Assembly: GCA_964384585.1 (NCBI GenBank)
Contig: CAYLME010000102.1
Location: 1 to 12,792, forward strand
Length of the DNA stretch: 12,792 nt
Origin: DASTYK01 sp964384585
GTDB taxonomy: Bacteria > Gemmatimonadota > Gemmatimonadetes > Longimicrobiales > RSA9
Reading direction: 5' to 3'
Below the pieces are notes generated by a model, which had not been told where the DNA came from, did no database searches, and saw only the letters and a list, made by a program, of their open reading frames with translations. The position numbers and the translations under genes were made by a program. This document shows positions 1-6,498 of the stretch, piece by piece. How positions within the stretch are numbered: the first letter of the stretch is position 1; every line of letters begins with the position of its first letter.

Positions 1-54
1 CTAGGACATCTGGTTCTCAGCCAGAAAACCGGGGTTCGATTCCCCGTGGGGGTA
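1..54 (+). tRNA. tRNA-Glu (anticodon CUC), 5' end cut off by the window
   Basis: Only the 3' part is present. The anticodon stem pairs bases 9-13 with 21-25 around a seven-base loop whose anticodon is CTC (16-18), which reads Glu GAG codons. The T arm pairs 30-34 with 42-46 around TTCGATT, and 47-53 is the 3' strand of the acceptor stem, with A54 as discriminator. No CCA is encoded. The D-arm remnant at the window edge fits tRNA-Glu. It probably shares a transcript with the tRNA-Val gene downstream. Confidence 0.9.
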
Positions 55-59
55 TGGTG

Positions 60-80
60 CAGGTCGCATAGCTCAGTTGG
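60..80 (+). repeat. Truncated copy of the tRNA-Val 5' end (first copy of a 21-bp direct repeat)
   Basis: Bases 62-80 are identical to the first 19 bases of the tRNA-Val gene at 151-169, and the two bases before (CA) also match, so 60-80 equals 149-169. The match covers the acceptor 5' strand and the start of the D arm and then stops abruptly. No anticodon or T arm follows, so it cannot make a tRNA. It could be a scar of unequal recombination between tandem tRNA genes, or one edge of a lost insertion. Confidence 0.85.
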
Positions 81-148
81 CTTCGCCGACTTCGCAGGTC
101 AGGAAAGTACTGGTGTCTGGCCGGTGATTTTCGCAGGGCAAGTGTTTT

Positions 149-224
<76 letters not shown>

Positions 225-252
225 TACAGATCATCGGGATACAACGTGGATC

Positions 253-280
253 GCCCTGCCCGGGGAAACCCGGGTGGGGC
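253..280 (+). terminator. Strong hairpin after tRNA-Val, probable bidirectional terminator
   Basis: A 12-bp stem (253-264 with 269-280, including two G-T pairs) closes a GAAA tetraloop and contains CCCGGG facing CCCGGG. It lies 28 bases past tRNA-Val and 42 bases past the stop of the convergent minus-strand gene, so it could serve both transcripts. No T-tract follows on either strand, so classical intrinsic termination is uncertain. Confidence 0.6.
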
Positions 281-322
281 GTTCGTCTCGCTCCGTGCCG
301 CGCAACTCCCACCCCGGCGTTT

Positions 323-751
323 TCACGCCACCGCCTGCGCAGGCATTTCATCCAGAACGACGTCGAACTGTTCGTTGATTATCTCGCGCGCTACCACCGC
401 GTGCGCGAGCGTCGTCGCGTCCAGGTGCAGGCGGGCAATGGCGTAGAGGCTGCCGAACAGCATGCCGTCGGCCCAGCCGACACGCACGATCCGGGTGCCG
501 ATCCTTCCGCGTACCTCGAAGCGATGACGTGACCGCTTCGGTGCCGGGAGCGTCAGTGCAAACGTTTCGGCGGACGGTGCAGGCCCGCGCGCCAGCTGAC
601 ATCGGACGGCGGCAATCTGGAACAGCACGCGCGCCGCGTGCGGGTCATCCTCGTCGAACGGGCCGTTGAGCAGCTCGAAATCGAGAAGGTCGTCGCTGTT
701 GTCGACTTCGCCCAGGCTGTCCAACAGCCGCTGCATGTGTTCGAAGTCCAT
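323..751 (-). CDS. Hypothetical protein, 142 aa, unrecognised
   Basis: I do not recognise the family. The start is placed at the ATG whose protein begins MDFEHMQRLL. Sequence farther upstream in this frame is rich in Arg, Ser and Pro and does not read like protein. The N-terminal third is acidic (LLDFELLNGPFDEDDPHAAR, about 22-41). A central segment (66-92) reads like beta strands, and the last part (93-130) looks mixed with a helix. There is one Cys (51) and no signal peptide or membrane segment, so it is probably cytosolic. No good Shine-Dalgarno precedes this ATG. An AGGAG lies about 30 bases farther up, in front of an out-of-frame ATG, so the start is only moderately secure. It points towards the tRNA genes. 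Confidence 0.62.
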   Translation of the reverse strand: MDFEHMQRLLDSLGEVDNSDDLLDFELLNGPFDEDDPHAARVLFQIAAVRCQLARGPAPSAETFALTLPAPKRSRHRFEVRGRIGTRIVRVGWADGMLFGSLYAIARLHLDATTLAHAVVAREIINEQFDVVLDEMPAQAVA

Positions 752-793
752 GACGGATCGGGTTCGGTGACATGGAATGCTCCTGATGCGGAG

Positions 794-823
794 CGACGCC
801 GACCCCGTCGGGCTCCGGCGTCG
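794..823 (-). promoter_or_regulatory. Hairpin in the leader of the 142-aa gene or 3' flank of the cupin gene
   Basis: CGACGCCG (794-801) pairs with CGGCGTCG (816-823), giving an 8-bp stem. A nested CCC/GGG stem (804-806 with 810-812) lies inside the loop. It sits 42 bases upstream of the 142-aa start on the minus strand, so it could be a leader structure, or a terminator for a read-through transcript from the cupin gene. No T-tract follows on the minus strand. Confidence 0.35.
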
Positions 824-905
824 GATCCCGATCCCGTTCGTGGCACGCACGATACCCCCGCGCTCGCACTGACTGCGAAGCGCTGCGAACCTGTTGTCCA
901 GCACT

Positions 906-945
906 GACCTGGATGCCAATGGCGGGTGCGGTGCACGACCTGGAT
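906..945. repeat. Direct repeat GACCTGGAT, 31 bp apart
   Basis: GACCTGGAT occurs at 906-914 and again at 937-945. Both copies lie between GCAC and a CCA, so the similarity spans about 16 bases with small gaps. A 31-bp period is close to three DNA turns, which would put two bound proteins on the same face. An operator role is speculative. Confidence 0.4.
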
Positions 946-1063
946 ACCATGTGTGAGTGTTGCACGCCTGCCACTTCTGCGGCTCATCACGCTTGGGCTG
1001 CTTGCCGGACAGGAGCGACACCGCAGATCACGCGCGGCTGACCGTGTCGTACTCGTCAAACCG

Positions 1064-1465
1064 TCACTGCGCGTCGATCCATCCGCGCTTCTGGTCCTCG
1101 ATCGAACGCGTGATCGGTGCGACCGTGTCACCGGTATGCGTCGTCGCGACCGGCTCGAACAGTGCGAGCCAGCACTCCTCCTGCGCGACCGGCCTGTGTC
1201 GGACACCCTTCGGCACGACGTACATGTCACCGGCGCCGAGCGTTACGGACTCCTGACCCTCGACCTCGATGACCAGCGTGCCCTTCAGAACGAGAAACAT
1301 CTCGTCTTCCTGCTCGTGCGCGTGCCACACGAAATCGCCGTGTGCACGCGCGACCTTCACGTAGTGGTCATTGACGCGGCCGACGATGCGCGGCGAGAAG
1401 ATCTCGTCGAGTGAAGCAGCGGCCGCCTGGAGGTTGACGGCACGCGAGGCCGGATGTGTGTGCAT
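1064..1465 (-). CDS. Cupin domain protein, 133 aa
   Basis: This is a small single-domain cupin. Motif 1 runs from Gly43 to Gly62 with His48, His50 and Glu55, and motif 2 runs from Gly79 with Pro85, Gly87 and His90. The two His of motif 1, the Glu and the motif 2 His form the usual metal site. Such monocupins bind a divalent metal and act as small-molecule dioxygenases, isomerases or ligand binders; the substrate cannot be read here. There is no signal peptide. Its ATG follows directly on the TGA of the MocR-type regulator (TGAATG), and its Shine-Dalgarno AGGAGA lies inside that gene (1471-1476). The two are therefore almost certainly co-transcribed and translationally coupled, and the cupin may act on the regulator's effector or pathway. 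Confidence 0.93.
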   Translation of the reverse strand: MHTHPASRAVNLQAAAASLDEIFSPRIVGRVNDHYVKVARAHGDFVWHAHEQEDEMFLVLKGTLVIEVEGQESVTLGAGDMYVVPKGVRHRPVAQEECWLALFEPVATTHTGDTVAPITRSIEDQKRGWIDAQ

Positions 1466-2962
1466 TCAACTCTCCTGTGCACCGGCTCGTGTTTCGAGGA
1501 TCCGCGCGAGCTGCGTCGTGCCGCTCCGGATGCGATCCGTCGGCGTGCCTGCGTAATGGAGCAGGAACCCGGATCTGCCGGGACCACCCGCGTAATAGCG
1601 CGACAGCGGCGGCACGTCCAGGCGCTCGTGCACGGCGGCAGCCGACAGAGCGTGATCGTCACGGATCGTGCGCAGATGCGCGGCAACGTGCATGCCGGCC
1701 TCGGCCGGGCCCAGCGTGACATGATCCAGAAGCTGCTCGGCCGCCGCGTCGAGCAATACGTCGCGCCGCTCGCGGTACACGTCGCGTGTCCGTCGCAGGT
1801 GGCTCGCGAACTGGCCGTTGTCGATGAACTCGGCGACAGCCGCCTGCAGGAACGTGGGCGGCGTACCGCCGGTGACGTCCTGCCCCTTCGCGATCAGCTC
1901 CGTCAGGCCCGGCGGGAGCACGAGATACGCAAGCCGGAGCGATGGATAGAGCACCTTGTTGAAGGTGCCGGCGTAGATGACGCGTGCGTGCGTGTCGAGG
2001 CCCTGGATCGAGGAGAGCGGCCGCCCGACATAGCGGAACTCGCTGTCGTAGTCGTCCTCCAGAATCCACGCATCGTTGCGCGCCGCCCAGTCGAGCAGCG
2101 CCATGCGCCGCGCCAGCGAGAGCGTCACGCCGAGCGGGTACTGATGTGACGGCGTGACATAGGCCATGCGTGCGTTCGGCGCGATCGCTTCGCCAGCGCT
2201 TACGTCTATGCCGTCCGTGTCCACGGGTACCGGCACCAGCGTCGCACCGGAGAACGCGAATGCGGTGCGTGCGCCCGGATAGCCCGGCTCCTCCAGCCAG
2301 ACCTCGTCGCACGGATCGAGCAGCATGCGGCTGGCGAGCGCAATGCCCTGCTGCACGCTGCCGACCACGAGCACCTGCCGCCAGTCACAGCGCACACCGC
2401 GTGACGCGACGATGTACGTCGCGATCGCCTCGCGCAGCGGTCGATAGCCGGCACGCTCAGGTGGCTGCATCTCCGAACGCGACCATCCACGACTGCGCCT
2501 TGCAAGGATCTGCTTCCAGCCATTGCCGGGAAGAAGCTGCGCATCGGGCACGCAGCCGGCGAACGTGAATCCCGCCGTGGACGAGACCAGGTGATTCGAG
2601 TCGAGCGTCTGCCTGCCGCGGCCCGAAAGCGCGCCCCTGTCATACGACGTCTCCGCCGCCGGCGACACGCGGGCATGCGTGCGAAAACGCTGCGGTGAGC
2701 GCGGGTTCACGGGAAGATCGGGCGAGACGATGGAGCCCGCACCGACACGCCGCTGCACGAAGCCCTCCGCGCGCAACTGCTCGAGCGCAGACTCGACCGT
2801 GTTGCGCGACACGCGCAGGTCCTCCGCCAGTGTACGACTCGCGGGCAACCGCTGGCCCGGCGACAGCGCCCCGCTCACGATCGCATCACGAACGTGCTGA
2901 TAGAGCCGCACGTACAGCGGCGCGTTCGCAGTCTCGTGAATGCCCTCCAGGATCTGCAGCAC
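1466..2962 (-). CDS. MocR/GabR-type regulator: GntR winged helix fused to a PLP aminotransferase-like domain
   Basis: MocR-family regulators sense a metabolite, often an amine or vitamin B6 compound, through a PLP domain derived from class I aminotransferases. From the chosen GTG the protein has 498 aa, normal for the family. The GntR winged helix spans about 16-79 (PLYVRLYQHVRDAI, then LAEDLRVSRNTVESALEQL at 45-63). The aminotransferase-like part spans about 127-492, with LEEPGYPG (223-230), TPSHQYPLGV, EDDYDSEFRY (302-311) and TFNKVLYPSLRLAYLV, in which Lys336 is the expected Schiff-base lysine. The frame stays open far upstream, but that part is not regulator-like. GTG 2962 puts 15 residues before PLY, as in relatives, though it lacks a Shine-Dalgarno; GTG 3064, behind AAGGCAGG, is the main alternative. 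The target is probably its own operon with the cupin. Confidence 0.92.
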   Translation of the reverse strand: MLQILEGIHETANAPLYVRLYQHVRDAIVSGALSPGQRLPASRTLAEDLRVSRNTVESALEQLRAEGFVQRRVGAGSIVSPDLPVNPRSPQRFRTHARVSPAAETSYDRGALSGRGRQTLDSNHLVSSTAGFTFAGCVPDAQLLPGNGWKQILARRSRGWSRSEMQPPERAGYRPLREAIATYIVASRGVRCDWRQVLVVGSVQQGIALASRMLLDPCDEVWLEEPGYPGARTAFAFSGATLVPVPVDTDGIDVSAGEAIAPNARMAYVTPSHQYPLGVTLSLARRMALLDWAARNDAWILEDDYDSEFRYVGRPLSSIQGLDTHARVIYAGTFNKVLYPSLRLAYLVLPPGLTELIAKGQDVTGGTPPTFLQAAVAEFIDNGQFASHLRRTRDVYRERRDVLLDAAAEQLLDHVTLGPAEAGMHVAAHLRTIRDDHALSAAAVHERLDVPPLSRYYAGGPGRSGFLLHYAGTPTDRIRSGTTQLARILETRAGAQES

Positions 2963-3086
2963 GGGTGCCGCGCCGCGCCGCGGTGGCGACGCGCTGACAG
3001 ATGCATCGCCATTGTGCGTTCCGTTGCCCGTCTCGGTCCGATGTCGCTGCTGTACGCTCTGCACCGCTACCTGCCTTGCTCCGGAC

Positions 3087-3233
3087 TCAGCCGACGAGTG
3101 GCGCGGCGTCACCCAGGGTGCCTTCCGCCAGTTTCGCCGCGAAATGGTCGCGCGCCGTTGCCGGATCCGCGGCAGCAGTCTCCAGCACGAAGGAAAAGGA
3201 GACGGGCCGTTGCAGGTCTGTCCGTGTCGCCAT
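3087..3233 (-). pseudogene. Rhodanese-like protein, N-terminal remnant (48 codons)
   Basis: A short frame begins at an ATG preceded by a good GAGG Shine-Dalgarno and encodes MATRTDLQRPVSFSFVLE, then ATARDHFAAKLA. From memory this resembles the N-terminal lead-in of single-domain rhodanese-like proteins, which normally continue into the sulfurtransferase domain. Here the resemblance ends at about residue 36, and a stop comes 12 codons later. No catalytic Cys loop or other rhodanese part is visible in any frame nearby. It is therefore best read as the stump of a truncated gene. It overlaps the upstream extension of the regulator's frame, and could also be a short leader peptide translated ahead of the regulator. 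Confidence 0.45.
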
Positions 3234-3446
3234 GTAACCTCGCCGGTCAGAGAAATCGGGTGGATCGTCTCGAACCTCGACGGAGAATGGACGCACTGGT
3301 AGAGCCAATCACGCATACTCATGGAGACCAATCGGACTGGCCGCACTCGAACTGCGAGGCGCTGTTGCCAATCACATCAATCTGACGAAGGAGCAGCGGT
3401 TGGAATGACAGGCATGGGGCGGAAGCAAGGGCCAGCGGGGTGGAGC
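3234..3446. other. Non-coding stretch upstream of the rhodanese remnant
   Basis: No gene was found. On the minus strand it is the region that should hold the promoter for the remnant and regulator. GCCAATCAC occurs twice (3304-3312 and 3367-3375, 63 bases apart), with a related CCAATCGG near 3328. These could be regulator binding sites, but no clear -35/-10 pair is visible. Confidence 0.35.
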
Positions 3447-3479
3447 GGCCGGGGCAGGCAGCGGCGCTGCGCCCCGGCC
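3447..3479 (-). terminator. Hairpin after the 208-aa lipoprotein gene
   Basis: GGCCGGGGC (3447-3455) pairs with GCCCCGGCC (3471-3479). Inside it, GCAGC (3458-3462) pairs with GCTGC (3466-3470) around a GGC loop, leaving a two-base bulge. It begins 16 bases past the lipoprotein stop on the minus strand. The stem is strong but no T-tract follows. Confidence 0.55.
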
Positions 3480-3494
3480 TCCATCTGTCGTGGC

Positions 3495-4121
3495 TCAGCG
3501 GTGTCCGCCGCGCCAGGTCGTCTTCCGCTCGAACGTGCGGTCGCAGGCCTGGCCGAACACGGTGCGCGTCCGCAGCTCGGGGTCGAACGTGGCCTGGATA
3601 TCGATCGTGCAGGTGCCTTCGCGGCCGTCGTCCGTGGCCCAGTCGATGGCGCCGACCATCGACAGTGTCTGCAGGCCGACGGGCGCGCCGTTCTGCCATG
3701 CGTGATGTGCGTCCACCTGGACGTTGGGCGCGCCGTTCAGCGTGATGGTGACGTTGCGGACTGTGCGTGCGCAGTTCTCATGGGTCTTGGTGAGCGAGAA
3801 GTCCATCGTGCCCGAGCGCGTTTCGCGATCGAACGTGCGCTCGCGGATGCCCTCGACCACGATGCGTCCGCCGACGGGACACGTGCGCGTATGCGTGAAC
3901 TCCGTGGTCGCCGTGATCGGAGCATCGGCCGTGCTGACCTCGGCAGTCCCGATCTGGTCCGATGCGCCAAGATCCCCCGTCATCGTGAAATCGGCCTCGA
4001 CCATCGCTGTGGAGAGGTCGGCGATCTCGTCCATCGTCAGCCGGTCTGCACCGGGCGCGGTGGCATCGTCGCATGCAGCAAGCGCGGCGAGCGCGAACAC
4101 GGGCAGCTTTCTGAGTCGCAT
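3495..4121 (-). CDS. Lipoprotein of unknown function, 208 aa, four mature cysteines
   Basis: The start is secured by a consensus AGGAGGA (4126-4132) four bases before the ATG. The N-terminus is a lipoprotein signal peptide: MRLRK, a hydrophobic stretch, and the lipobox LAAC with Cys17 as the lipidated residue. Asp at 18 and 19 might retain the protein in the inner membrane if the Escherichia coli Lol +2 rule applied, which is uncertain here. The mature part, about 190 aa, is rich in Thr, Asp and beta-prone segments, with Cys at 81, 117, 171 and 193 that could form two disulfides outside the cytoplasm. I recognise no domain. It appears monocistronic: a hairpin follows it and a 196-base gap precedes it. 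The Ala-Cys-Asp-Asp followed by Ala/Thr/Pro/Gly is a style common in Gemmatimonadota. Confidence 0.85.
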   Translation of the reverse strand: MRLRKLPVFALAALAACDDATAPGADRLTMDEIADLSTAMVEADFTMTGDLGASDQIGTAEVSTADAPITATTEFTHTRTCPVGGRIVVEGIRERTFDRETRSGTMDFSLTKTHENCARTVRNVTITLNGAPNVQVDAHHAWQNGAPVGLQTLSMVGAIDWATDDGREGTCTIDIQATFDPELRTRTVFGQACDRTFERKTTWRGGHR

Positions 4122-4317
4122 GGTCTCCTCCTGTGAGGTGCATTCCCTGGTGGCCGCCGGTCGGGGTGCGCCCGCCGTTGCCCTCCTGCATGGACGACGG
4201 TGCGCCGCGCTCCGTTAAACCGCTGGTGCGTATCCGGCATGCGAGGGGGTCACACGGAGGATGACGAGCGAGACCCCTGGCTGGTCACGCGACCACGGTC
4301 CCCGGGTGGCGACGCTA

Positions 4318-4731
4318 TCACGGGCAGGAGGACCGGGGCTGGATCGCATCGGACGACGCCGCGCGATAGCGTGCGCCCCAGTCCGCGAGCGCCTCGACGA
4401 CCGGCTCGATGCTGCGGCCCAGGTCCGTCAGCCAGTACTCCACGCGCGGCGGCACCGTCGGATGCACGCGCCGGCCGATCAGTCCCGCACTCTCGAGCGC
4501 GCGCAGGTGCCTGGCAAGTTCCTTCGGCGTGATCGATCCGATGCGCCGCTGCAGCTCCGCGTAACGCAACGGTTCGCACCACGTCTTCAGTGCGACGAGG
4601 ATCGGAACCGCCCAGCGCGAACCGATCACGTCCAGCGTCTCGCGTGCCAGCGCGGGGCACAGCGCAACGCACAGTTCAGCGTCGCGGCGCGCACGCGCCT
4701 GCTCCTCCTGATTCGTGTCCATGCTTTCCAT
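4318..4731 (-). CDS. HxlR-family winged-helix transcriptional regulator, 137 aa
   Basis: HxlR/MarR-like dimeric regulators often control a divergent neighbouring gene and may sense electrophiles or redox state through cysteine. The sequence shows the family pattern: Cys25-Pro, ETLDVIGSRWAVPILVAL (31-48), the recognition helix region ITPKELARHLRALESAGLI (67-85), and the wing VPPRVEYWLTDLGRSIEPVVEALADWG (93-119). Cys21 and Cys25 lie where redox-active cysteines occur in YodB/HypR-type members, so redox sensing is possible but not shown. The start at 4731 has a poor Shine-Dalgarno. An in-frame ATG at 4722 (MDTNQEE), with GGAAAG upstream, is equally plausible. The gene diverges from the SnoaL-like gene across about 105 bases, so that gene is the likely target. 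Confidence 0.93.
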   Translation of the reverse strand: MESMDTNQEEQARARRDAELCVALCPALARETLDVIGSRWAVPILVALKTWCEPLRYAELQRRIGSITPKELARHLRALESAGLIGRRVHPTVPPRVEYWLTDLGRSIEPVVEALADWGARYRAASSDAIQPRSSCP

Positions 4732-4761
4732 CCGGGAAGCTGCTTACCGTTCAGTGCGTTC

Positions 4762-4790
4762 TTGAGCGTGCCTCGCAGTGCTTCGAGATT
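4762..4790 (+). promoter_or_regulatory. Possible promoter for the SnoaL-like gene
   Basis: TTGAGC (4762-4767) and GAGATT (4785-4790) are separated by 17 bases. The -35 is fair and the -10 poor, with three of six consensus bases. The -10 would overlap the inverted repeat at 4787-4801, which suits a repressor site. This is a weak prediction. Confidence 0.22.
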
Positions 4791-4801
4791 CGGCGAGAAT
4801 C
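4787..4801. promoter_or_regulatory. Candidate operator for the HxlR regulator
   Basis: GATTC (4787-4791) and GAATC (4797-4801) form a perfect inverted repeat with a five-base spacer in the divergent intergenic region, 35 bases before the SnoaL-like start. HxlR proteins are dimers that bind short inverted repeats between themselves and their target. That this repeat is the site is an inference from position and symmetry. Confidence 0.33.
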
Positions 4802-4836
4802 ACGACGTCCACGTTGTTACTGAAAGAAGGACGAAC

Positions 4837-5346
4837 ATGACGACGACTCTGCGACGCTCAGACGCCGCATTCAACGACAGCGCGACGCTCGCGGCGATCA
4901 CCGATCTGCATGAAGTCATTGACGCGCTCTACCGCTTTGCGGCAGGCCAGGACGAGCATGACCGCGAGCTGTTCGAGTCCGCGTTCGCATTCGATGCCAC
5001 GGTCGATTTCAGCGAACCCGCAAGCCGCTTCGGGGTCGACCTCCCGCCGTTCGTGGGACGCGCCGTGATCACGGATACGATCATGACGACGACGGCAGCG
5101 CTGGATACGACCCATACCGTGACGAATCCCCGCGTCCGCATCGAGCAGGACCGCGCATTCCTCTCGGCCCTGGTCGAGGCGCAGCACCTGCCAAAACGCG
5201 ATCACAGCCGGCACCTGCTGCTGAAAAACCGCTATTCGCTGGAACTCGGGCGCAGCGGCCGGCGCTGGGTAATCGAGCACCTGCGGATCGAGAACATCTG
5301 GTTCACCGGCGACCCGGGGGTGCTGCTCCCGGTCGTCGCCGCCTGA
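4837..5346 (+). CDS. SnoaL-like (NTF2-fold) protein, 169 aa
   Basis: The start follows GAAAGAAGGA with a six-base spacer. The sequence fits the SnoaL-like branch of the NTF2 superfamily: an N-terminal helix (ITDLHEVIDALYRFAAGQDEHD, 21-42), FESAFAFDATVDFSE, then strands with THTVTNPRVRIEQDRAFLSALVEAQHL (92-118) and the C-terminal HLLLKNRYSLELGRSGRRWVIEHLRIENIWFTGDP (126-160). Family members form a cone-shaped pocket and serve as small-molecule cyclases, isomerases, dehydratases or ring-opening enzymes, or simply bind ligands. Asp and His residues could line the pocket, but the reaction cannot be assigned. There is no signal peptide. Its only close partner is the divergent HxlR gene, which suggests induction by a toxic or redox-active compound that this protein helps remove. 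Confidence 0.92.
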   Translation: MTTTLRRSDAAFNDSATLAAITDLHEVIDALYRFAAGQDEHDRELFESAFAFDATVDFSEPASRFGVDLPPFVGRAVITDTIMTTTAALDTTHTVTNPRVRIEQDRAFLSALVEAQHLPKRDHSRHLLLKNRYSLELGRSGRRWVIEHLRIENIWFTGDPGVLLPVVAA

Positions 5347-5358
5347 GGCAGGGTGGGC

Positions 5359-5380
5359 CCGGACCGTCCGGTCGCGTTTT
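5359..5380 (+). terminator. Hairpin with short T-run after the SnoaL-like gene
   Basis: CCGGA (5359-5363) pairs with TCCGG (5367-5371) around a CCG loop, followed after five bases by TTTT (5377-5380). It lies 12 bases past the stop codon. The stem is short, but this is the only hairpin in the window followed by a T-run, so it is a reasonable weak intrinsic terminator. Confidence 0.4.
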
Positions 5381-5399
5381 GTCCCATCCCGGCGGAACT

Positions 5400-5446
5400 C
5401 CCCGTCCCGGGCGGGGTCTGACAGAGCGTGCCCGGACGGAACGGGC
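5400..5446 (+). promoter_or_regulatory. Two short GC hairpins upstream of the lytic transglycosylase gene
   Basis: CCCCG (5400-5404) can pair with CGGGG (5412-5416), and GCCCG (5430-5434) with CGGGC (5442-5446), each around a seven-base loop. They lie 38 to 85 bases before the start. They may structure the leader, but they match no riboswitch I know, and short GC palindromes are frequent in such sequence. Confidence 0.25.
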
Positions 5447-5473
5447 GTATCTGACTGCCAATGCTTCACTTGC

Positions 5474-5480
5474 AAGGAGG
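5474..5480 (+). promoter_or_regulatory. Ribosome binding site fixing the lytic transglycosylase start
   Basis: AAGGAGG lies four bases before the ATG at 5485. It argues against the in-frame ATG at 5461, which would place this site inside the coding region and push a Gln-Gly-Gly stretch in front of the signal sequence. Confidence 0.8.
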
Positions 5481-5484
5481 CGCG

Positions 5485-6489
5485 ATGAAGCGCTCTGCAC
5501 TGAGCCGACGACATGGGATCCTGATCGCGAGCGGCGCGGCGCTGGCTGTTGCCGGGTTCGGCGTGGTGATGCCGGAGCGGGAGCCGGCCATGGCGCCTGT
5601 TGACCAGGCCGCGATCGAGGAGGCGACGACGTTGTCGGCGCCGGAGGGCGTGGTGTCGAGGGCGGGGCTGGGTCCGGAGTGGGACCTGCCGAACGTGGAT
5701 CACCCGCGCGTGGACTACTGGATCGCGCGATTCGACACCGTCCCGGACATGCGGAAGAAATTCCAGGGCTTCCTGGATCGTGGCGGCGAGTATGCGCCGA
5801 TGATCCTGCAGGCACTGGCGGAGCGGGACATGCCGCAGGACCTGCTGTACCTGGCGATGATCGAGTCGGGCTTCCAGACGAATGCGACGTCGCATGCGTC
5901 GGCGGTCGGTCTCTGGCAGTTCATCCGCGAGACGGGTGAGCGCTACGGTCTCAGCGTGGATCGCGCGGTCGACGAGCGCCGCGATCCGGTGCGTGCGACC
6001 GCCGCGGCCCTGGATTACCTGCAGGAGCTGCACGACCGGTTCGGCTCGTGGTACCTGGCCGCGGCCGCGTACAACTCGGGCGAGAACCGTGTGAGCCGCG
6101 TGATGCGCGCGCAGTTCGGCCGTGAGCGTGCGCGCAGTGAATCGGACTACTACGCGGTCTGGGACCGGCTGCCGAAGGAGACGCGCGACTACGTGCCGCT
6201 CATGATTGCGGCCGGGCGCATCACGAAGGACCTCGAGTCCTACGGTTTCCGGCCGATGACGCTCGAGCAGCGTGGCTGGGACGAGGTCACGGTATCGCCG
6301 TCCACGCAGCTCAGCAGCATCGCTCAGACGTACGGCACGACGGTGAACGCGCTGAAGGCGCTGAACCCGCAGTTCAAGCTCGACCGTACGCCGAACAACC
6401 GGAACTACAGTGTGCGCGTGCCGGAAGGCGCGGTTGCGCGCCTCGCGCAGTCCGGCAACCCGGCCGGGACCACACCGGTCGCTGACTGA
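5485..6489 (+). CDS. Membrane-bound lytic transglycosylase, GH23 / MltD-like, with C-terminal LysM-like domain
   Basis: Lytic transglycosylases cut the MurNAc-GlcNAc bond of peptidoglycan to leave 1,6-anhydroMurNAc; they act in the periplasm during wall growth, turnover or complex insertion. The 334-aa protein starts with a basic segment and a hydrophobic stretch (about 11-30), probably a signal anchor, as no lipobox Cys is present. The SLT domain spans about 85-245: MIESGF with catalytic Glu127, SAVGLWQFI (139-147), YNSGENRV (196-203) and RDYVPLMIAA (234-243), all standard for family 1D (MltD). Residues about 265-312 (DEVTVSPSTQLSSIAQTYGTTVNALKALNP and on) form a LysM-like module of the degenerate kind seen after MltD domains, probably for glycan binding. 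It appears monocistronic, bounded by hairpins on both sides. Confidence 0.95.
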   Translation: MKRSALSRRHGILIASGAALAVAGFGVVMPEREPAMAPVDQAAIEEATTLSAPEGVVSRAGLGPEWDLPNVDHPRVDYWIARFDTVPDMRKKFQGFLDRGGEYAPMILQALAERDMPQDLLYLAMIESGFQTNATSHASAVGLWQFIRETGERYGLSVDRAVDERRDPVRATAAALDYLQELHDRFGSWYLAAAAYNSGENRVSRVMRAQFGRERARSESDYYAVWDRLPKETRDYVPLMIAAGRITKDLESYGFRPMTLEQRGWDEVTVSPSTQLSSIAQTYGTTVNALKALNPQFKLDRTPNNRNYSVRVPEGAVARLAQSGNPAGTTPVAD

Positions 6490-6498
6490 TCCGCTGGT

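Larger units (their letters stand above)
752..1063. other. 312-bp non-coding stretch between the cupin gene and the 142-aa gene
   Basis: No convincing gene was found here. It holds the 3' flank of the cupin gene and the leader of the 142-aa gene. Two structures stand out: a stable inverted repeat at 794-823 and a direct repeat GACCTGGAT at 906-914 and 937-945. Open frames crossing the stretch have arbitrary Arg/Ser/Pro-rich composition. Confidence 0.5.

Noticed and set aside
62..134. A second complete tRNA-Val
   Set aside because: Only 19 bases match; no anticodon arm, T arm or 3' acceptor strand can be folded after them.
752..1021. N-terminal extension of the 142-aa gene (90 extra codons)
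   Set aside because: The extension is Arg/Ser/Pro-rich, contains a hairpin and a direct repeat, and has no protein-like pattern. MDFEHMQ is the more natural start.
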